From: Dolichospermum flos-aquae CCAP 1403/13F
Lineage (GTDB): Bacteria > Cyanobacteriota > Cyanobacteriia > Cyanobacteriales > Nostocaceae
Length of the DNA stretch: 64,000 nucleotides
Direction of reading: 5' to 3'
Assembly (NCBI RefSeq): GCF_012516395.1
Contig: NZ_CP051206.1
Location: 3,268,501 to 3,332,500 of the forward strand
This document shows, in pieces, positions 1 through 8,408 of the stretch. Position 1 is the stretch's first letter. Every line of letters starts with the position of its first letter. The translations under genes were made by a program, and so were the position numbers. The notes beneath the pieces were generated by a model. It searched no databases, had not been told where the DNA came from, and saw only the letters and a program-made list of their open reading frames with translations.

Positions 1-157
1 CTTCTAAAGATTGTTTTAATTCTTCCCGACAATTTTCCAGTGTAGGTGCATTGGCATATAAACCTTGTAATTCAGGGACTTCAGCGTAAAAAGTACCATC
101 TTCTAAAAGTTCATATTTAGCGCGTTTTAAGGCTGATTGAATGTAGTCTGTTATCAT
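1..157 (-). CDS. HicB-family antitoxin, N-terminal part (cut by window edge)
   Basis: The minus strand from the ATG at 157 reads MITDYIQSALKRAKYELLED, then a stretch with TFYAEVPELQGLYANA and a helix ending CREELKQSLE at the window edge. This is the usual start of HicB-like antitoxins: a partial RNase-H-like fold with the xxIPELPGxxAxG-type core followed by the EEAxxNLxEAL-type helix. Members neutralise HicA mRNA interferases. Only about 52 residues are visible. The C-terminal DNA-binding part and any HicA partner lie outside the window, so pairing cannot be confirmed. There is an ordinary intergenic gap to the next minus-strand gene at 232. Confidence 0.7.
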   Translation of the reverse strand, partial: MITDYIQSALKRAKYELLEDGTFYAEVPELQGLYANAPTLENCREELKQSLE

Positions 158-231
158 TTGTTTTGTCTAATAAGCCTATTTCTCTGATTAAATTGTAATC
201 TGAAAATCAAAATCCTACTTAAATTATATCA

Positions 232-924
232 TCAACCTGATAAACGCCGTAAAAATTCCGTGTGTTCTGGTGAATTTAATCCTGTTTGCAATACTTCTAA
301 AACTTTAACCATATCTCCTGCTAATAATGCCGTTACAGATAACCATAATCCCGGCATAACTTGACTTTTAATAATGCCCTCTGTATCAGGTTGCAGTAAT
401 ATATATTCACTGTCATGTAACCCAAACCAATCTAATTTATTTTCTAAACTCTGCCAAACAAGATATTCTTGAATGCCGTTCCGTTTATAGGCTTTTTTCT
501 TATCATATAAATCATAAGCTGCACTGCTGGCGGCAATTTCCGCGACTAATTCCGGTGCGCCTTCAATATAATCATCATCGGTAATTCGAGATTTTCCACC
601 CAAACTTTCATCAATTAATAAAACTCCATCGGGTTGAGGTTCATTATCTTGATCTAATCTAATAGTGGGTTCTATTCCTAATTTAATTCCGGGGGTATAA
701 ATTTGATAATTTCCTAACCAAATCATCAATTTAGCATGGGGTTCTGCATGACGTTGAAAGCGTAAAGGTGAAGCCACGTAAACTACTCCTTCGATTAATT
801 CAGCTTTTTTAATATCGAGACTTTCAGTATAACGACGTTCAAATTCATGGCGTGATAAGCGATCGCCATTTTCTAATGGTAGAATTTGAGAAGTTGGGTT
901 AGTTTGTGACCGCTGCATTACCAT
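232..924 (-). CDS. Uma2-family putative nuclease (DUF820)
   Basis: A 230-residue protein of the Uma2/DUF820 family, a PD-(D/E)XK nuclease-fold family greatly expanded in cyanobacteria and of unproven biological role. Seen in the sequence: an early ELIEGVVY segment, then PDGVLLIDE (the catalytic-type PD), EGAPELVAEIA and a D-x5-K-x3-Y run before IQEYLVW, which together form the family's active-site layout. The N-terminal 25 residues are polar and probably disordered. A second in-frame ATG lies two codons downstream, so the exact start is uncertain by 6 bases. A divergent second Uma2 gene is at 5233-5844. No partner gene is visible. Confidence 0.85.
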   Translation of the reverse strand: MVMQRSQTNPTSQILPLENGDRLSRHEFERRYTESLDIKKAELIEGVVYVASPLRFQRHAEPHAKLMIWLGNYQIYTPGIKLGIEPTIRLDQDNEPQPDGVLLIDESLGGKSRITDDDYIEGAPELVAEIAASSAAYDLYDKKKAYKRNGIQEYLVWQSLENKLDWFGLHDSEYILLQPDTEGIIKSQVMPGLWLSVTALLAGDMVKVLEVLQTGLNSPEHTEFLRRLSG

Positions 925-993
925 TTGCTATACCTCCAAGAATTAATTGACACAATCAGCAGAGGACGGGAAAACCCGCCCCTACATCATAAA

Positions 994-1443
994 CTATTTG
1001 GCTGGGGGTAAAGTTCCACCACTAGCAGTCGGTGGTTCGGTGTAATCACAAAAGATATTTACCCCTATTTTGAGGATATATAAAACTATAACGGTCGCAA
1101 TGGCAGGATCAAGAGGTAAACCACTGGATGAAGCTAAACCCACTAAGGAAACTATAACACCAGTGAGTAAAGGAGAACTGCCCGGATTTCTGGTGTATTC
1201 TTTGAGTTGACCACGAAACCCATCATCGCCACAAAGTTCATTTCGCAAGGCTTTGAGGGTGATTTGTAAAAGTGATTTATCTCCCCCCATCATAGCTTGA
1301 CCATTTTTTTCTTGCCATAAATCTTGAAAAGCCGTTTCCATGTCGCCATTGTGCTTTTCTAAATGATCCATTGCTTCCAGTCCGGGGGTATAATCAGGCA
1401 TTAATTCCCGCATAGCTTTGATTTCGCTGTTAGTTATTTGCAT
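994..1443 (-). CDS. Hypothetical membrane protein with UBA-like N-terminus
   Basis: Not a protein I can name. I take the start at MQITNSEIK (ATG ending at 1443), since the upstream extension MILILLSKPPKLA has no support. Residues about 1-50 (EIKAMRELMPDYTPGLEAMDHL...GDMETAFQDLW) look like a small UBA/CUE-type helical domain. Residues about 90-130 are hydrophobic and glycine-rich, giving one or two membrane segments, and the tail is PPTASGGTLPPAK. The gene is divergent from trkA, whose start at 1551 is 107 bases away, so the two may share a promoter region. Function unknown. Confidence 0.6.
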   Translation of the reverse strand: MQITNSEIKAMRELMPDYTPGLEAMDHLEKHNGDMETAFQDLWQEKNGQAMMGGDKSLLQITLKALRNELCGDDGFRGQLKEYTRNPGSSPLLTGVIVSLVGLASSSGLPLDPAIATVIVLYILKIGVNIFCDYTEPPTASGGTLPPAK

Positions 1444-1550
1444 AGCTAATTTAGGTGGTTTACTTAGTAGTATCAAAATCAACTACATTATGGACAGGGA
1501 TTATTCATTCCGTATTTAGTGTACCAATTACCAATTACCAATCACCAATT

Positions 1551-2246
1551 ATGAATCTTTCATCATTAAAATTTCTTCGCAGTTTACGTAAAGATAACCA
1601 CCAATTTGCTGTAATTGGGTTAGGTCGTTTTGGTCGTTCCGTTTGTTCAACACTGCATAATTTAGGTTATCAAGTGTTAGCTACAGATGTTGATGAAAAA
1701 CGGGTTTCCGAAGCCTTAAATGAAGAAATAGTTGGTCATGCTTTACAACTTGATTCAACCGAACCAGCAGCCCTGAAAGAAGCTGGAATTTTTGAATTTG
1801 ATACCGTAATTGTCGCAATTGGTAATTACGTTCAGGAAAGTATTATTACTACTTTAAATGTGAAAGAAGGTGGTGTACCTCACGTGGTGGCAAAAGCCTC
1901 TAGCGAAGTTCACCGCAAATTATTAAACCGAGTAGGAGCAGATCATGTAGTATTTCCTGAATACGAAGCTGGTTGTGCTTTAGCACGCACACTTACTAAA
2001 CCGGGAATTTTAGAAAGATTTGATCTTGACCCAGATAATAGTATTGTTGAATTAATTGTTCCTGATGAATTTCATGGAAAAACCATTGCTGAACTTCAAC
2101 TTCGTAACCGCTATGGTTTAAATATGTTAGCTGTCAGTCATGATAGTAAATTTATCATTAATCCCGAACCAACTAAACGTTTAGAAAAAGGTTCTGCAAT
2201 GGTAGTAATTGGTTGCAATAAAGATATAAATCGTTTACCAATATAG
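1551..2246 (+). CDS. TrkA/KtrA-type potassium channel regulatory subunit
   Basis: Cytoplasmic RCK subunit that gates a Ktr/Trk potassium transporter in response to nucleotides. From the ATG at 1551 (MNLSSLKFLRSLRK) the protein is 231 residues. The Rossmann motif VIGLGRFGRSV sits at about 19-29 with an acidic LATDVDEKR after strand 2, which is typical of NAD(H)/ATP-binding RCK_N domains, and an RCK_C domain follows (SIVELIVPDEFHGKTIAEL). The 32-residue upstream extension is encoded by intergenic repeat DNA (ACCAATTACCAATTACC) and is rejected. No membrane KtrB partner lies beside it. The stop codon TAG is the first base triplet of a heptamer repeat tract, so the 3' end directly abuts repeat DNA. 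Confidence 0.85.
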   Translation: MNLSSLKFLRSLRKDNHQFAVIGLGRFGRSVCSTLHNLGYQVLATDVDEKRVSEALNEEIVGHALQLDSTEPAALKEAGIFEFDTVIVAIGNYVQESIITTLNVKEGGVPHVVAKASSEVHRKLLNRVGADHVVFPEYEAGCALARTLTKPGILERFDLDPDNSIVELIVPDEFHGKTIAELQLRNRYGLNMLAVSHDSKFIINPEPTKRLEKGSAMVVIGCNKDINRLPI

Positions 2247-2315
2247 GGAACAGGGAACAGGGAACAGGGAACAGGGAATAGGGAATAGGGAATAGGGAAC
2301 AGGGAACAGGGAATA
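2246..2315. repeat. Heptamer tandem repeat (GGGAACA/GGGAATA)n
   Basis: Ten head-to-tail 7-bp units: four GGGAACA, three GGGAATA, two GGGAACA and a final GGGAATA. This is the short tandemly repeated repetitive (STRR) class well known from heterocystous cyanobacteria. The tract starts at the last base of the trkA stop codon. Confidence 0.9.
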
Positions 2316-2330
2316 ATAATTTGTTCAATT

Positions 2331-2402
2331 AAGTAGGTGAACGGAAAAAAACCGTAGACGCTCCGCGGCTTCTCGAAGAGTAATATGTAACGAAAAGTAA
2401 AA
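2331..2402. repeat. Dispersed repeat with GTAGGTGAAC ... GAAAAGTAAA ends
   Basis: Begins AAGTAGGTGAACGG and ends AACGAAAAGTAAA. The same two blocks with a different middle occur at 21317-21362. It is probably a non-autonomous interspersed repeat. This copy has an extra internal segment containing GCTCCGCGGCTTCTCGAAGAG. Confidence 0.5.
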
Positions 2403-2474
2403 AGTCATACTGAATCTAATCTAAATTAGATGATCCATTACTTCATCAAAAATTCATAATTTAATGCTTTTCCC

Positions 2475-3584
2475 TTATGGTAATATCAGCATGGCATCAC
2501 CAAAAGAATAAAAGCGGTATTCAGAAGTAATTGCTTCTTGATAAAGATCCAACAATCTTTCTCTACCAATCAAAGCACTAACGAGCATCAATAAACTAGA
2601 ACGGGGTAAATGGAAATTGGTGATTAAACCCTCCACAACCTGCCATTTATACCCAGGATAAATAAATAAATTTGTCTTCCCCACAAATGGCTGTAAATCT
2701 CCCAATTGTGCTGCACCCTCCAAAGCCCTTACCGCTGTTGTTCCCACCGCAATAATTCGCCCCCCAGCAGCCTGAGTAGCCCGAATTTGGTCAACGGTAT
2801 CAGCAGGAACTTCAATCCATTCTTCGTGCATAGCATGGGTAGTAACATCTTTTACTTCTACTGGGCGAAAAGTACCGATACCCACATGAAGAGTAATAAA
2901 AGCCTGATTAATGCCACAACTACGCAATTTTTCTAGTAATTCCGGTGTAAAATGTAATCCTGCTGTTGGGGCTGCGATCGCTCCTTCTTCAGCCGCATAC
3001 ACTGTCTGATACTGTTCATCAGCAGCCGTAGAAGCCGTGATATAAGGTGGTAGAGGAATTTGTCCAAATGTCCCCAACACCTGCAATAAAGGAACTTGCT
3101 CCGGTAAATCAAACTGTAATAATCGCCCCCCAGTTTCCGAATCTGACTCAACCACTGTTGCCTTTAATGTTTGTTTATTTCCCTGTTCCCCCGATGTAAA
3201 AATAATCTCATTGCCTATCTTAAACCGCTTTCCTGGCTTCACCAAAGCCAACCAGCAATTATGTCGCCGTTCCTCTACCAGTAACACCTCCACACTCCCA
3301 CTCGTAGACGTATAGCCATACAACCGAGCGGGAATAACTTTAGTATTATTCATCACTAGCAAATCTCCCGGCTTTAACAGTTCCGGCAAATTACGGAAAA
3401 TGTGATGTAGTGGTGGTATAGTCTTAGCGGTTTCAGGAGAATTTACCACCAATAACTTAGAACTATCTCTAGGAACAGCAGGGTTTTGGGCAATTCGTCC
3501 CGGTGGAAGTTCGTATTCATAACCAGACAACGAACAATCTAAATTGATATCTTGTGATTCTGCTTGTAGTATTTTTTGCTTCAT
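2475..3584 (-). CDS. queA: S-adenosylmethionine:tRNA ribosyltransferase-isomerase QueA
   Basis: Cytosolic enzyme of queuosine biosynthesis. It transfers and isomerises the ribose of S-adenosylmethionine onto 7-aminomethyl-7-deazaguanine in tRNA to give epoxyqueuosine. The 369-residue length matches the family. Recognisable segments are YELPPGRIAQNPAVPRDSSKL near the N-terminus, LLVMNNTKVIPARL, GAIAAPTAGLHFT (the family signature), HVGIGTFRPV, ITNFHLPRSSLLMLVSA and YRFYSFGDAMLI at the end. The start ATG at 3584 gives about 22 extra residues before the conserved core, so a slightly later start is possible. It stands alone, with no other queuosine genes nearby. Confidence 0.95.
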   Translation of the reverse strand: MKQKILQAESQDINLDCSLSGYEYELPPGRIAQNPAVPRDSSKLLVVNSPETAKTIPPLHHIFRNLPELLKPGDLLVMNNTKVIPARLYGYTSTSGSVEVLLVEERRHNCWLALVKPGKRFKIGNEIIFTSGEQGNKQTLKATVVESDSETGGRLLQFDLPEQVPLLQVLGTFGQIPLPPYITASTAADEQYQTVYAAEEGAIAAPTAGLHFTPELLEKLRSCGINQAFITLHVGIGTFRPVEVKDVTTHAMHEEWIEVPADTVDQIRATQAAGGRIIAVGTTAVRALEGAAQLGDLQPFVGKTNLFIYPGYKWQVVEGLITNFHLPRSSLLMLVSALIGRERLLDLYQEAITSEYRFYSFGDAMLILP

Positions 3585-3587
3585 ATT

Positions 3588-3668
3588 AATTGAGTAATTG
3601 AGTAATTGAGTAATTGGTAATTGGGAAAATTATTTCTCCCTGCCCCCTGCCTTCTGCCTCCTGCCCAG
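3588..3668. repeat. Short tandem repeats (AATTGAGT)n and CTGCC-type tract
   Basis: Upstream of queA there are three to four copies of AATTGAGT followed by TAATTGGTAATTGGG and then a pyrimidine-rich CCCTGCCCCCTGCCTTCTGCC tract. This is intergenic STRR-like DNA, and I see no coding capacity in it. Confidence 0.6.
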
Positions 3669-3770
3669 ATTGGGTAAATCTCCCCATAAAAGAACGGGTG
3701 CTTTTACCCTACCGGGAACTCCACCCCATTAACGAAGATAGATAGGTAGAACTAATTTTAATCCCATAAC

Positions 3771-4166
3771 ATGATGATGGAATACTTATACTATCTAGGC
3801 AATGCCACCCTCACCCTGAGAATCGTTCAATACCTACATGGTAGACCACAACTTCCCCTATCCTTTGTGAGCGTGATTCATCAAATTGATGGTTGGGTAG
3901 TCAGAATTAAATTCAAAGAAACAGTCTCAGATCAACAAGACGGCGATTTTCGAGCTTTCTTGAGTGAATTGGGAATTAGCTATCAACCACCAATGAGAGT
4001 GCAAATGGCGTTTTGGAGTTTAGAAGCCGGACAAACACCCGTAGACGTAATGCGTCGTTACCAAGTAGCAGTTGTTTCTCATGGTAGCCCGGAAAGGGAA
4101 GAAATTGAAGCATTTAGACAACAGTTTGTTCGAGGTTTAGGATATTGTCCAGAAACACTCGCTTAA
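3771..4166 (+). CDS. Conserved hypothetical cyanobacterial protein
   Basis: 131 residues beginning MMMEYLYYLGNATLTLRIVQ, with no signal peptide, membrane segment or catalytic motif that I can name. The sequence looks like a real globular protein: mixed strands and helices, a WVVRIKFKETV strand pair, a C-terminal region rich in E/R (GSPEREEIEAFRQQFVRGL) and codon use like its neighbours. I have an impression of small conserved cyanobacterial proteins of this kind but no function to offer. Three ATG codons in a row (3771, 3774, 3777) make the exact start uncertain. It stands alone between queA (divergent) and yraN (convergent). Confidence 0.65.
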   Translation: MMMEYLYYLGNATLTLRIVQYLHGRPQLPLSFVSVIHQIDGWVVRIKFKETVSDQQDGDFRAFLSELGISYQPPMRVQMAFWSLEAGQTPVDVMRRYQVAVVSHGSPEREEIEAFRQQFVRGLGYCPETLA

Positions 4167-4218
4167 ACAGTTCTAAATTAAGTATCGCAAAGTAAAAATA
4201 ATTTCGCCATAGCATTTA

Positions 4219-4659
4219 TTATTTATCAAAAGCTGCCTCAATGTATTGTTGCAGTTTAAACTCATATCCAGATATAGATAAACGCTCTAAAAATTTGTCC
4301 CCAATAATTTTTCTAGTTTCTGGTTGATAGTGAACCAGTGCTACATCAAAGCGACAAGCATAATCAGCTTTTTGTGGATATTCAGCTAAAAATATTTCCG
4401 CCGTCCGCCAAATTTTTGCTTGTTTTTGGGGAGTAATGGCATTTTTTCCCCCTTCATCCCAATTACCAGAACTGCGGGTTTTCACTTCAACAAATGCTAC
4501 AATTGAGTCTTGATATTGAGCGATAATATCAATTTCTCCCCAAGGACACCAAAAGCGACGCTGCAAAACTTCCCAACCTGTAGATTGTAACCATTTGGCT
4601 ACCAGGTCTTCACCTATGTTACCAATATCTGCATAATTAAATGGAGAAGGATTAGCCAT
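4219..4659 (-). CDS. YraN/UPF0102-family nuclease-fold protein
   Basis: 146 residues with the UPF0102 signature: an N-terminal [21 protein letters not shown] helix and strand, then WGEIDIIAQ (catalytic-type D) and [10 protein letters not shown] (EVK), which is the PD-(D/E)XK layout of a Holliday-junction-resolvase-like fold. The biological role of the family is not established. The start ATG at 4659 is only 14 bases from the divergent start at 4674, so promoters for the two genes must overlap each other's coding sequence. Confidence 0.9.
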   Translation of the reverse strand: MANPSPFNYADIGNIGEDLVAKWLQSTGWEVLQRRFWCPWGEIDIIAQYQDSIVAFVEVKTRSSGNWDEGGKNAITPQKQAKIWRTAEIFLAEYPQKADYACRFDVALVHYQPETRKIIGDKFLERLSISGYEFKLQQYIEAAFDK

Positions 4660-4673
4660 TAATTAACAATACC

Positions 4674-5177
4674 ATGAATACTAAACATCGCAATTGGATA
4701 AGCATACTCAGTTTATTACTTTGGGCAATCATTTCCACCACAGCTTTAGCAAGTTTTGTCCCTACTGCTGTAGCACTGGAATATAACAAAGAAATTCTGA
4801 TCAGTGCTGATTTTTCTGGACGTGATTTAACAGATTCTAGTTTTACTAAAGCAAATCTTCGGTACAGTAATTTTAGTAACTCTAATTTAAGTGGTGTGAG
4901 TTTCTTCGCCGCCAATTTAGAATCAGCAAATTTACAGGGAGCAAACCTAACTAATACTACATTAGATTCAGCGCGATTGATTAAAGCCGATTTAACCAAC
5001 GCCATTTTAGAAGGAGCATTTGCAGCTAGTGCCAAATTTGATGGTGCTATAATAGATGGTGCAGATTTTACCGATGTACTACTGCGTCGAGATGAACAAA
5101 AGAAACTATGTATGGTGGCAAAAGGTACTAATCCCGTGACAGGAAGGGATACAAGAGATACTTTATATTGTTCTTAG
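4674..5177 (+). CDS. Exported pentapeptide-repeat protein
   Basis: 167 residues. The N-terminus ([20 protein letters not shown] followed by [16 protein letters not shown]) is a Sec-type signal peptide with a likely cleavage near AVALE. Residues about 45-135 are tandem A(D/N)L-type pentapeptides ([35 protein letters not shown]), which fold as a right-handed beta helix. The C-terminal 30 residues contain two Cys ([15 protein letters not shown]) that could form a disulfide in the thylakoid lumen or periplasm. The function of such proteins is generally unknown. No Shine-Dalgarno is visible before the ATG, so initiation may be leaderless or SD-independent. A hairpin follows the stop. Confidence 0.85.
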   Translation: MNTKHRNWISILSLLLWAIISTTALASFVPTAVALEYNKEILISADFSGRDLTDSSFTKANLRYSNFSNSNLSGVSFFAANLESANLQGANLTNTTLDSARLIKADLTNAILEGAFAASAKFDGAIIDGADFTDVLLRRDEQKKLCMVAKGTNPVTGRDTRDTLYCS

Positions 5178-5185
5178 ATCAGATC

Positions 5186-5218
5186 AGATACCCGGCTTCT
5201 TAAACAAGTCGGGGATCT
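5186..5218. terminator. Hairpin between convergent genes (GATCCCCGACTT family)
   Basis: AGATACCCGGCTTCTT pairs with AAGTCGGGGATCT around a short loop with one mismatch. It lies between two convergent stops and can serve both strands as a terminator. Related hairpins occur at 13035-13100 and 55340-55370, so it is also a dispersed repeat. Confidence 0.6.
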
Positions 5219-5232
5219 GACGCTTACAGTAT

Positions 5233-5844
5233 TTATATATTTTGTAAAATTTGTGAAAGTGTTAATTTGAGTTCTGGAAATAATGGCGATATAATTAAAT
5301 CATTACCTCTAAATTGATTAACTATGTATTCATCATCAACTAAAGAATAAATAGAAATAGTCGGTTGTTTAGGATTACCAATAAATCTTTTACCACCGAA
5401 AGCACCATAATCAACTATCCAATATTCAGAAATACCCATTGATTCATAATCATTGGTTTTATGAGTATAATCTGTTTGCCAATTACTGCTAACAATTTCT
5501 ATCACTAAAGGAACTGAAGCAGCTTGAGTAATGGTTGATTCTTTTTTCCACAAAGGTTCATTAGGTAAGTTAGCAGGATTGAGTAATAAAATATCAGGTG
5601 AATAGGCAGATTCAGATTTTGGTGTTTTGATTAATGTTGTTTTAGGTATAAGGTAAGAAAGATTAAGTCTATCTAATTCTCCTGATATCTTACGGGCTAA
5701 AAAACCAATTACGAATTCATGATCTCCTACTGGTGGGTTCATTTCTACAATTTCTCCATTGTGTAATTCATAACGTGATCCTGTTTCTGGATAGGATTGG
5801 ATAAACTCCTCAAAGCTGACTGATTTGGTTAACGTTTGAACCAT
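5233..5844 (-). CDS. Uma2-family putative nuclease (DUF820)
   Basis: 203 residues, a second Uma2/DUF820 member. Visible are the FEEFIQSYPETGSRYELHNG start with an EIVEMNPP strand, YSPDILLLNP (catalytic PD), VPLVIEIVSSNW and the D-YTHKTNDYE-x-G-I-x-EYWIVD block, which together give the PD-(D/E)XK-type site. It is clearly diverged from the copy at 232-924 and is not a recent duplicate. Role unknown. It is convergent with the pentapeptide gene, sharing a hairpin. Confidence 0.88.
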   Translation of the reverse strand: MVQTLTKSVSFEEFIQSYPETGSRYELHNGEIVEMNPPVGDHEFVIGFLARKISGELDRLNLSYLIPKTTLIKTPKSESAYSPDILLLNPANLPNEPLWKKESTITQAASVPLVIEIVSSNWQTDYTHKTNDYESMGISEYWIVDYGAFGGKRFIGNPKQPTISIYSLVDDEYIVNQFRGNDLIISPLFPELKLTLSQILQNI

Positions 5845-5973
5845 GATTCACCTCTTGAATGGTGATAATTTGCTGATTTTAATTATACTATATAGAAATC
5901 CAATATTACCAAAAATTATTAATTTTACCCAACCAATTTATGATATAAAATTGTTAGTTATCTCCTATAAAAT

Positions 5974-6864
5974 ATGCACCAGCAAGAAATTCGACTGAAA
6001 CCCGGTACATTATGGACAAGTCTTAAAAAAACCACCGAACTAGCTTTAAAATCTGGAGCTTTAAAATCTATTCCTACAGAGTTGGAAATTTTTGAAAAAG
6101 ATGGAATCAAGTTTGTTATCAGAATTTTAGAAAATATCAACCGCAAAAACGCTGATAAGGCTAAAAAAGATCAAGAAGCGACTAAAACTGGTAAAGAATT
6201 TAATCCTTTTTTACCCTACGAAGAAGATTTATTTGTCACAGATATCTCTAATACTCATGTTTGTATTTTAAATAAATTCAATGTTGTTGATTATCACTTA
6301 TTAATAATCACCCGCGCTTTTGAACCACAGGAAAGCCTACTTACCCTAGAAGACTTAACAGCAGTATGGGCTTGTTTAGCAGAATTTAATGGGTTAGTAT
6401 TTTATAATGGTGGTAAACTTGCCGGTGCGAGTCAACCACATAAACATTTGCAAATTGTTCCTTTTACAGAAACAGATATTCCCATTTCACCACTTTTGAA
6501 AACAGCAAAATTAGAAAATGATCTGGGAACTATTCCAGAATTTCCCTTTTTACACGCTTTCACTACTCTTAAAATGGGAGAAAGTGCAGAAGTAACCTTA
6601 GAAAAATATCATACTTTATTGCGAACTGTGGGAATCAAACCTCTAGAAAATAATATGCAATCAGGAGCATATAATCTTTTATTTACGCGAGAATGGATGT
6701 TAATTATCCCCCGCAAACAAGAAGAATTTGAGAAAATTTCTGTCAACTCACTAGGATTTGCGGGGGCATTATTAGTTAAAAATCAACAACAAATGCAATT
6801 ACTAAAAAATATCAACCCTATTAACCTTTTAAATAATGTTGCTTTTCCTAGACAACAAAATTGA
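5974..6864 (+). CDS. Ap4A phosphorylase / ATP adenylyltransferase-like protein
   Basis: 296-residue member of the HIT-superfamily Ap4A phosphorylases, which split diadenosine tetraphosphate with inorganic phosphate. Seen: NPFLPYEEDLFV (the family's NPF-PYxxxL-V motif), NKFNVVDYHLLIITRAFEPQ, and the catalytic QPHKHLQ motif at residues 154-160 (H-x-H-x-Q type). The C-terminal part (SGAYNLLFTREWMLIIPR) is the usual second conserved block. It is a monocistronic plus-strand gene followed after about 95 bases by the cysteine-desulfurase-like gene. A dispersed repeat separates the two. Confidence 0.88.
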   Translation: MHQQEIRLKPGTLWTSLKKTTELALKSGALKSIPTELEIFEKDGIKFVIRILENINRKNADKAKKDQEATKTGKEFNPFLPYEEDLFVTDISNTHVCILNKFNVVDYHLLIITRAFEPQESLLTLEDLTAVWACLAEFNGLVFYNGGKLAGASQPHKHLQIVPFTETDIPISPLLKTAKLENDLGTIPEFPFLHAFTTLKMGESAEVTLEKYHTLLRTVGIKPLENNMQSGAYNLLFTREWMLIIPRKQEEFEKISVNSLGFAGALLVKNQQQMQLLKNINPINLLNNVAFPRQQN

Positions 6865-6893
6865 ATCTTAGACTAGAATATGAGTTATTGTAT

Positions 6894-6936
6894 TTCCTTT
6901 GCGTCTTTGCTCCTTAGCGTCTCTGCGCGAAACAAA
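6894..6936. repeat. Dispersed TTTGCG-C/T-CTTTGCTCC repeat, copy a
   Basis: Core TTCCTTTGCGTCTTTGCTCC followed by TTAGCGTCTCTGCGCGAAAC. It belongs to a family of about eleven intergenic copies in this window, in both orientations, always between genes. Confidence 0.8.
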
Positions 6937-6959
6937 AATCATAAAAAAGAGGAAAAATC

Positions 6960-8318
6960 ATGGAATCTTTAGACATAAAATGGATTCGTTCCCAGTTTCC
7001 CGCACTCACACAAACAATCAACGGAAAACCAGCAATTTTCTTTGATGGACCCGGTGGCACACAAGTACCCGGTGGAGTATTAGACGCAATTAGTGATTAT
7101 TTAGTTAGATCAAATGCCAATGCTCACGGTGCTTTTACTACCAGTATGCGAACCGATGCCTTGATTATTTCTGCCAGGTCAGCGATCGCTGATTTCCTAG
7201 GATGCGATAATGATGAAGTAGTATTTGGCGCAAATATGACCACTCTCACCTTCTCTGTGAGTCGCGCTATTGGTAGAGAATTACAACCAGGTGATGAAAT
7301 AATTGTTACAGACTTAGACCATGCTGCCAATATTTCTCCCTGGTATGCTTTAGAAGAAAAAGGTGTCATTATTCGGACTGTTGATATTAATATCGCCGAC
7401 TGTACTTTAGATTTAAACGATTTAGAAAAAAAGATAAATTCCCGCACCAAACTAGTAGCAGTAACTTACGCTTCCAACGCCGTTGGCACAATTAATGATA
7501 TTGCTAAAATAGTCAAACTCGCCCATAAATTCGGGGCTTTAGTATATGTTGATGCCGTTCATTATGCCCCCCATGCACCGATAAATGTTCATCATTTAGA
7601 CTGTGATTTTCTCGCCTGTTCCGCCTATAAATTCTTTGCCCCCCATTTAGGAATCCTCTACGGAAAAAGAGAACATTTAAGCAAATTTTCCCCCTATAAA
7701 GTTAAACCCGCATCAGAAGAAGTCCCTTCCAGATGGGAAACAGGAACATTAAATCATGAAGGTTTAGCCGGATTAGTAGCAGCAATTAATTATTTAACAA
7801 AATTAGGTTGTCATGTTTCCCCAACTCTAGACAATGAATTACTTTCCTCCTTAATAGAAGCCGACAGAGAAGGTTTAACTACCTTCCATTGTCCTCGATT
7901 TTTGACTGCACCAGAACAAGAGAATCATGAATTAGTATCAGCTTATCATAGTCGGCGAGCAGCTTTAATAGCAGCAATGTCAGCCATTCAACAATATGAA
8001 AGAGAATTAAGCAAAAAGCTAATTTCCGGATTATTAAAAATCCCCGGTTTAAGCCTTTATGGTATTACCGAACCCAGCCAATTTACATGGCGGACACCAA
8101 CCGTCTCTATTCGCATAGAAGGAAAAACACCAGAAACAATCGCCAAAATATTAGGAGAACAGGGAATATTTGCTTGGTACGGCAACTTCTACGCAGTTAA
8201 CCTCACCGAAAAACTAGACGTAGAAACATCAGGTGGCTTATTACGCATAGGACTAGCCCACTACAACACAGCCGCAGAAATTGATCAACTTCTGCAAACC
8301 TTAAATGAAATCGTCTAA
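6960..8318 (+). CDS. Cysteine-desulfurase-like PLP enzyme (class V aminotransferase fold)
   Basis: 452 residues, in the NifS/SufS-like group sometimes called cysteine desulfurase-like family. The N-terminus (IRSQFPALTQTINGKPAIFFDGPGG) and VFGANMTTLTFSVSRA build the cofactor phosphate site. DAVHYAPH supplies the PLP-binding Asp and His, and the Schiff-base lysine is K224 in CSAYKFFAPH. A catalytic loop Cys typical of SufS is not obvious, so the substrate may not be cysteine. An internal stretch around 290-320 (FHCPRFLTAPEQENHELVSA) looks like a lineage-specific insertion. ATG 6960 is preceded by the purine-rich AAAAAAGAGGAAAA. Confidence 0.85.
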   Translation: MESLDIKWIRSQFPALTQTINGKPAIFFDGPGGTQVPGGVLDAISDYLVRSNANAHGAFTTSMRTDALIISARSAIADFLGCDNDEVVFGANMTTLTFSVSRAIGRELQPGDEIIVTDLDHAANISPWYALEEKGVIIRTVDINIADCTLDLNDLEKKINSRTKLVAVTYASNAVGTINDIAKIVKLAHKFGALVYVDAVHYAPHAPINVHHLDCDFLACSAYKFFAPHLGILYGKREHLSKFSPYKVKPASEEVPSRWETGTLNHEGLAGLVAAINYLTKLGCHVSPTLDNELLSSLIEADREGLTTFHCPRFLTAPEQENHELVSAYHSRRAALIAAMSAIQQYERELSKKLISGLLKIPGLSLYGITEPSQFTWRTPTVSIRIEGKTPETIAKILGEQGIFAWYGNFYAVNLTEKLDVETSGGLLRIGLAHYNTAAEIDQLLQTLNEIV

Positions 8319-8340
8319 AACCTTTAAATTACAGCTATCT

Positions 8341-8386
8341 TCTTCCTTTGCGCCTTTGCTCCTTAGCGCCTTTGCGCGAAACAAAA
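8341..8386. repeat. Dispersed TTTGCGCC repeat, copy b
   Basis: TTCCTTTGCGCCTTTGCTCC then TTAGCGCCTTTGCGCGAAAC, nearly identical to the copy at 6894. It lies between convergent genes. Confidence 0.8.
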
Positions 8387-8408
8387 TTGAAAATAGCTGT
8401 AAACCCCA

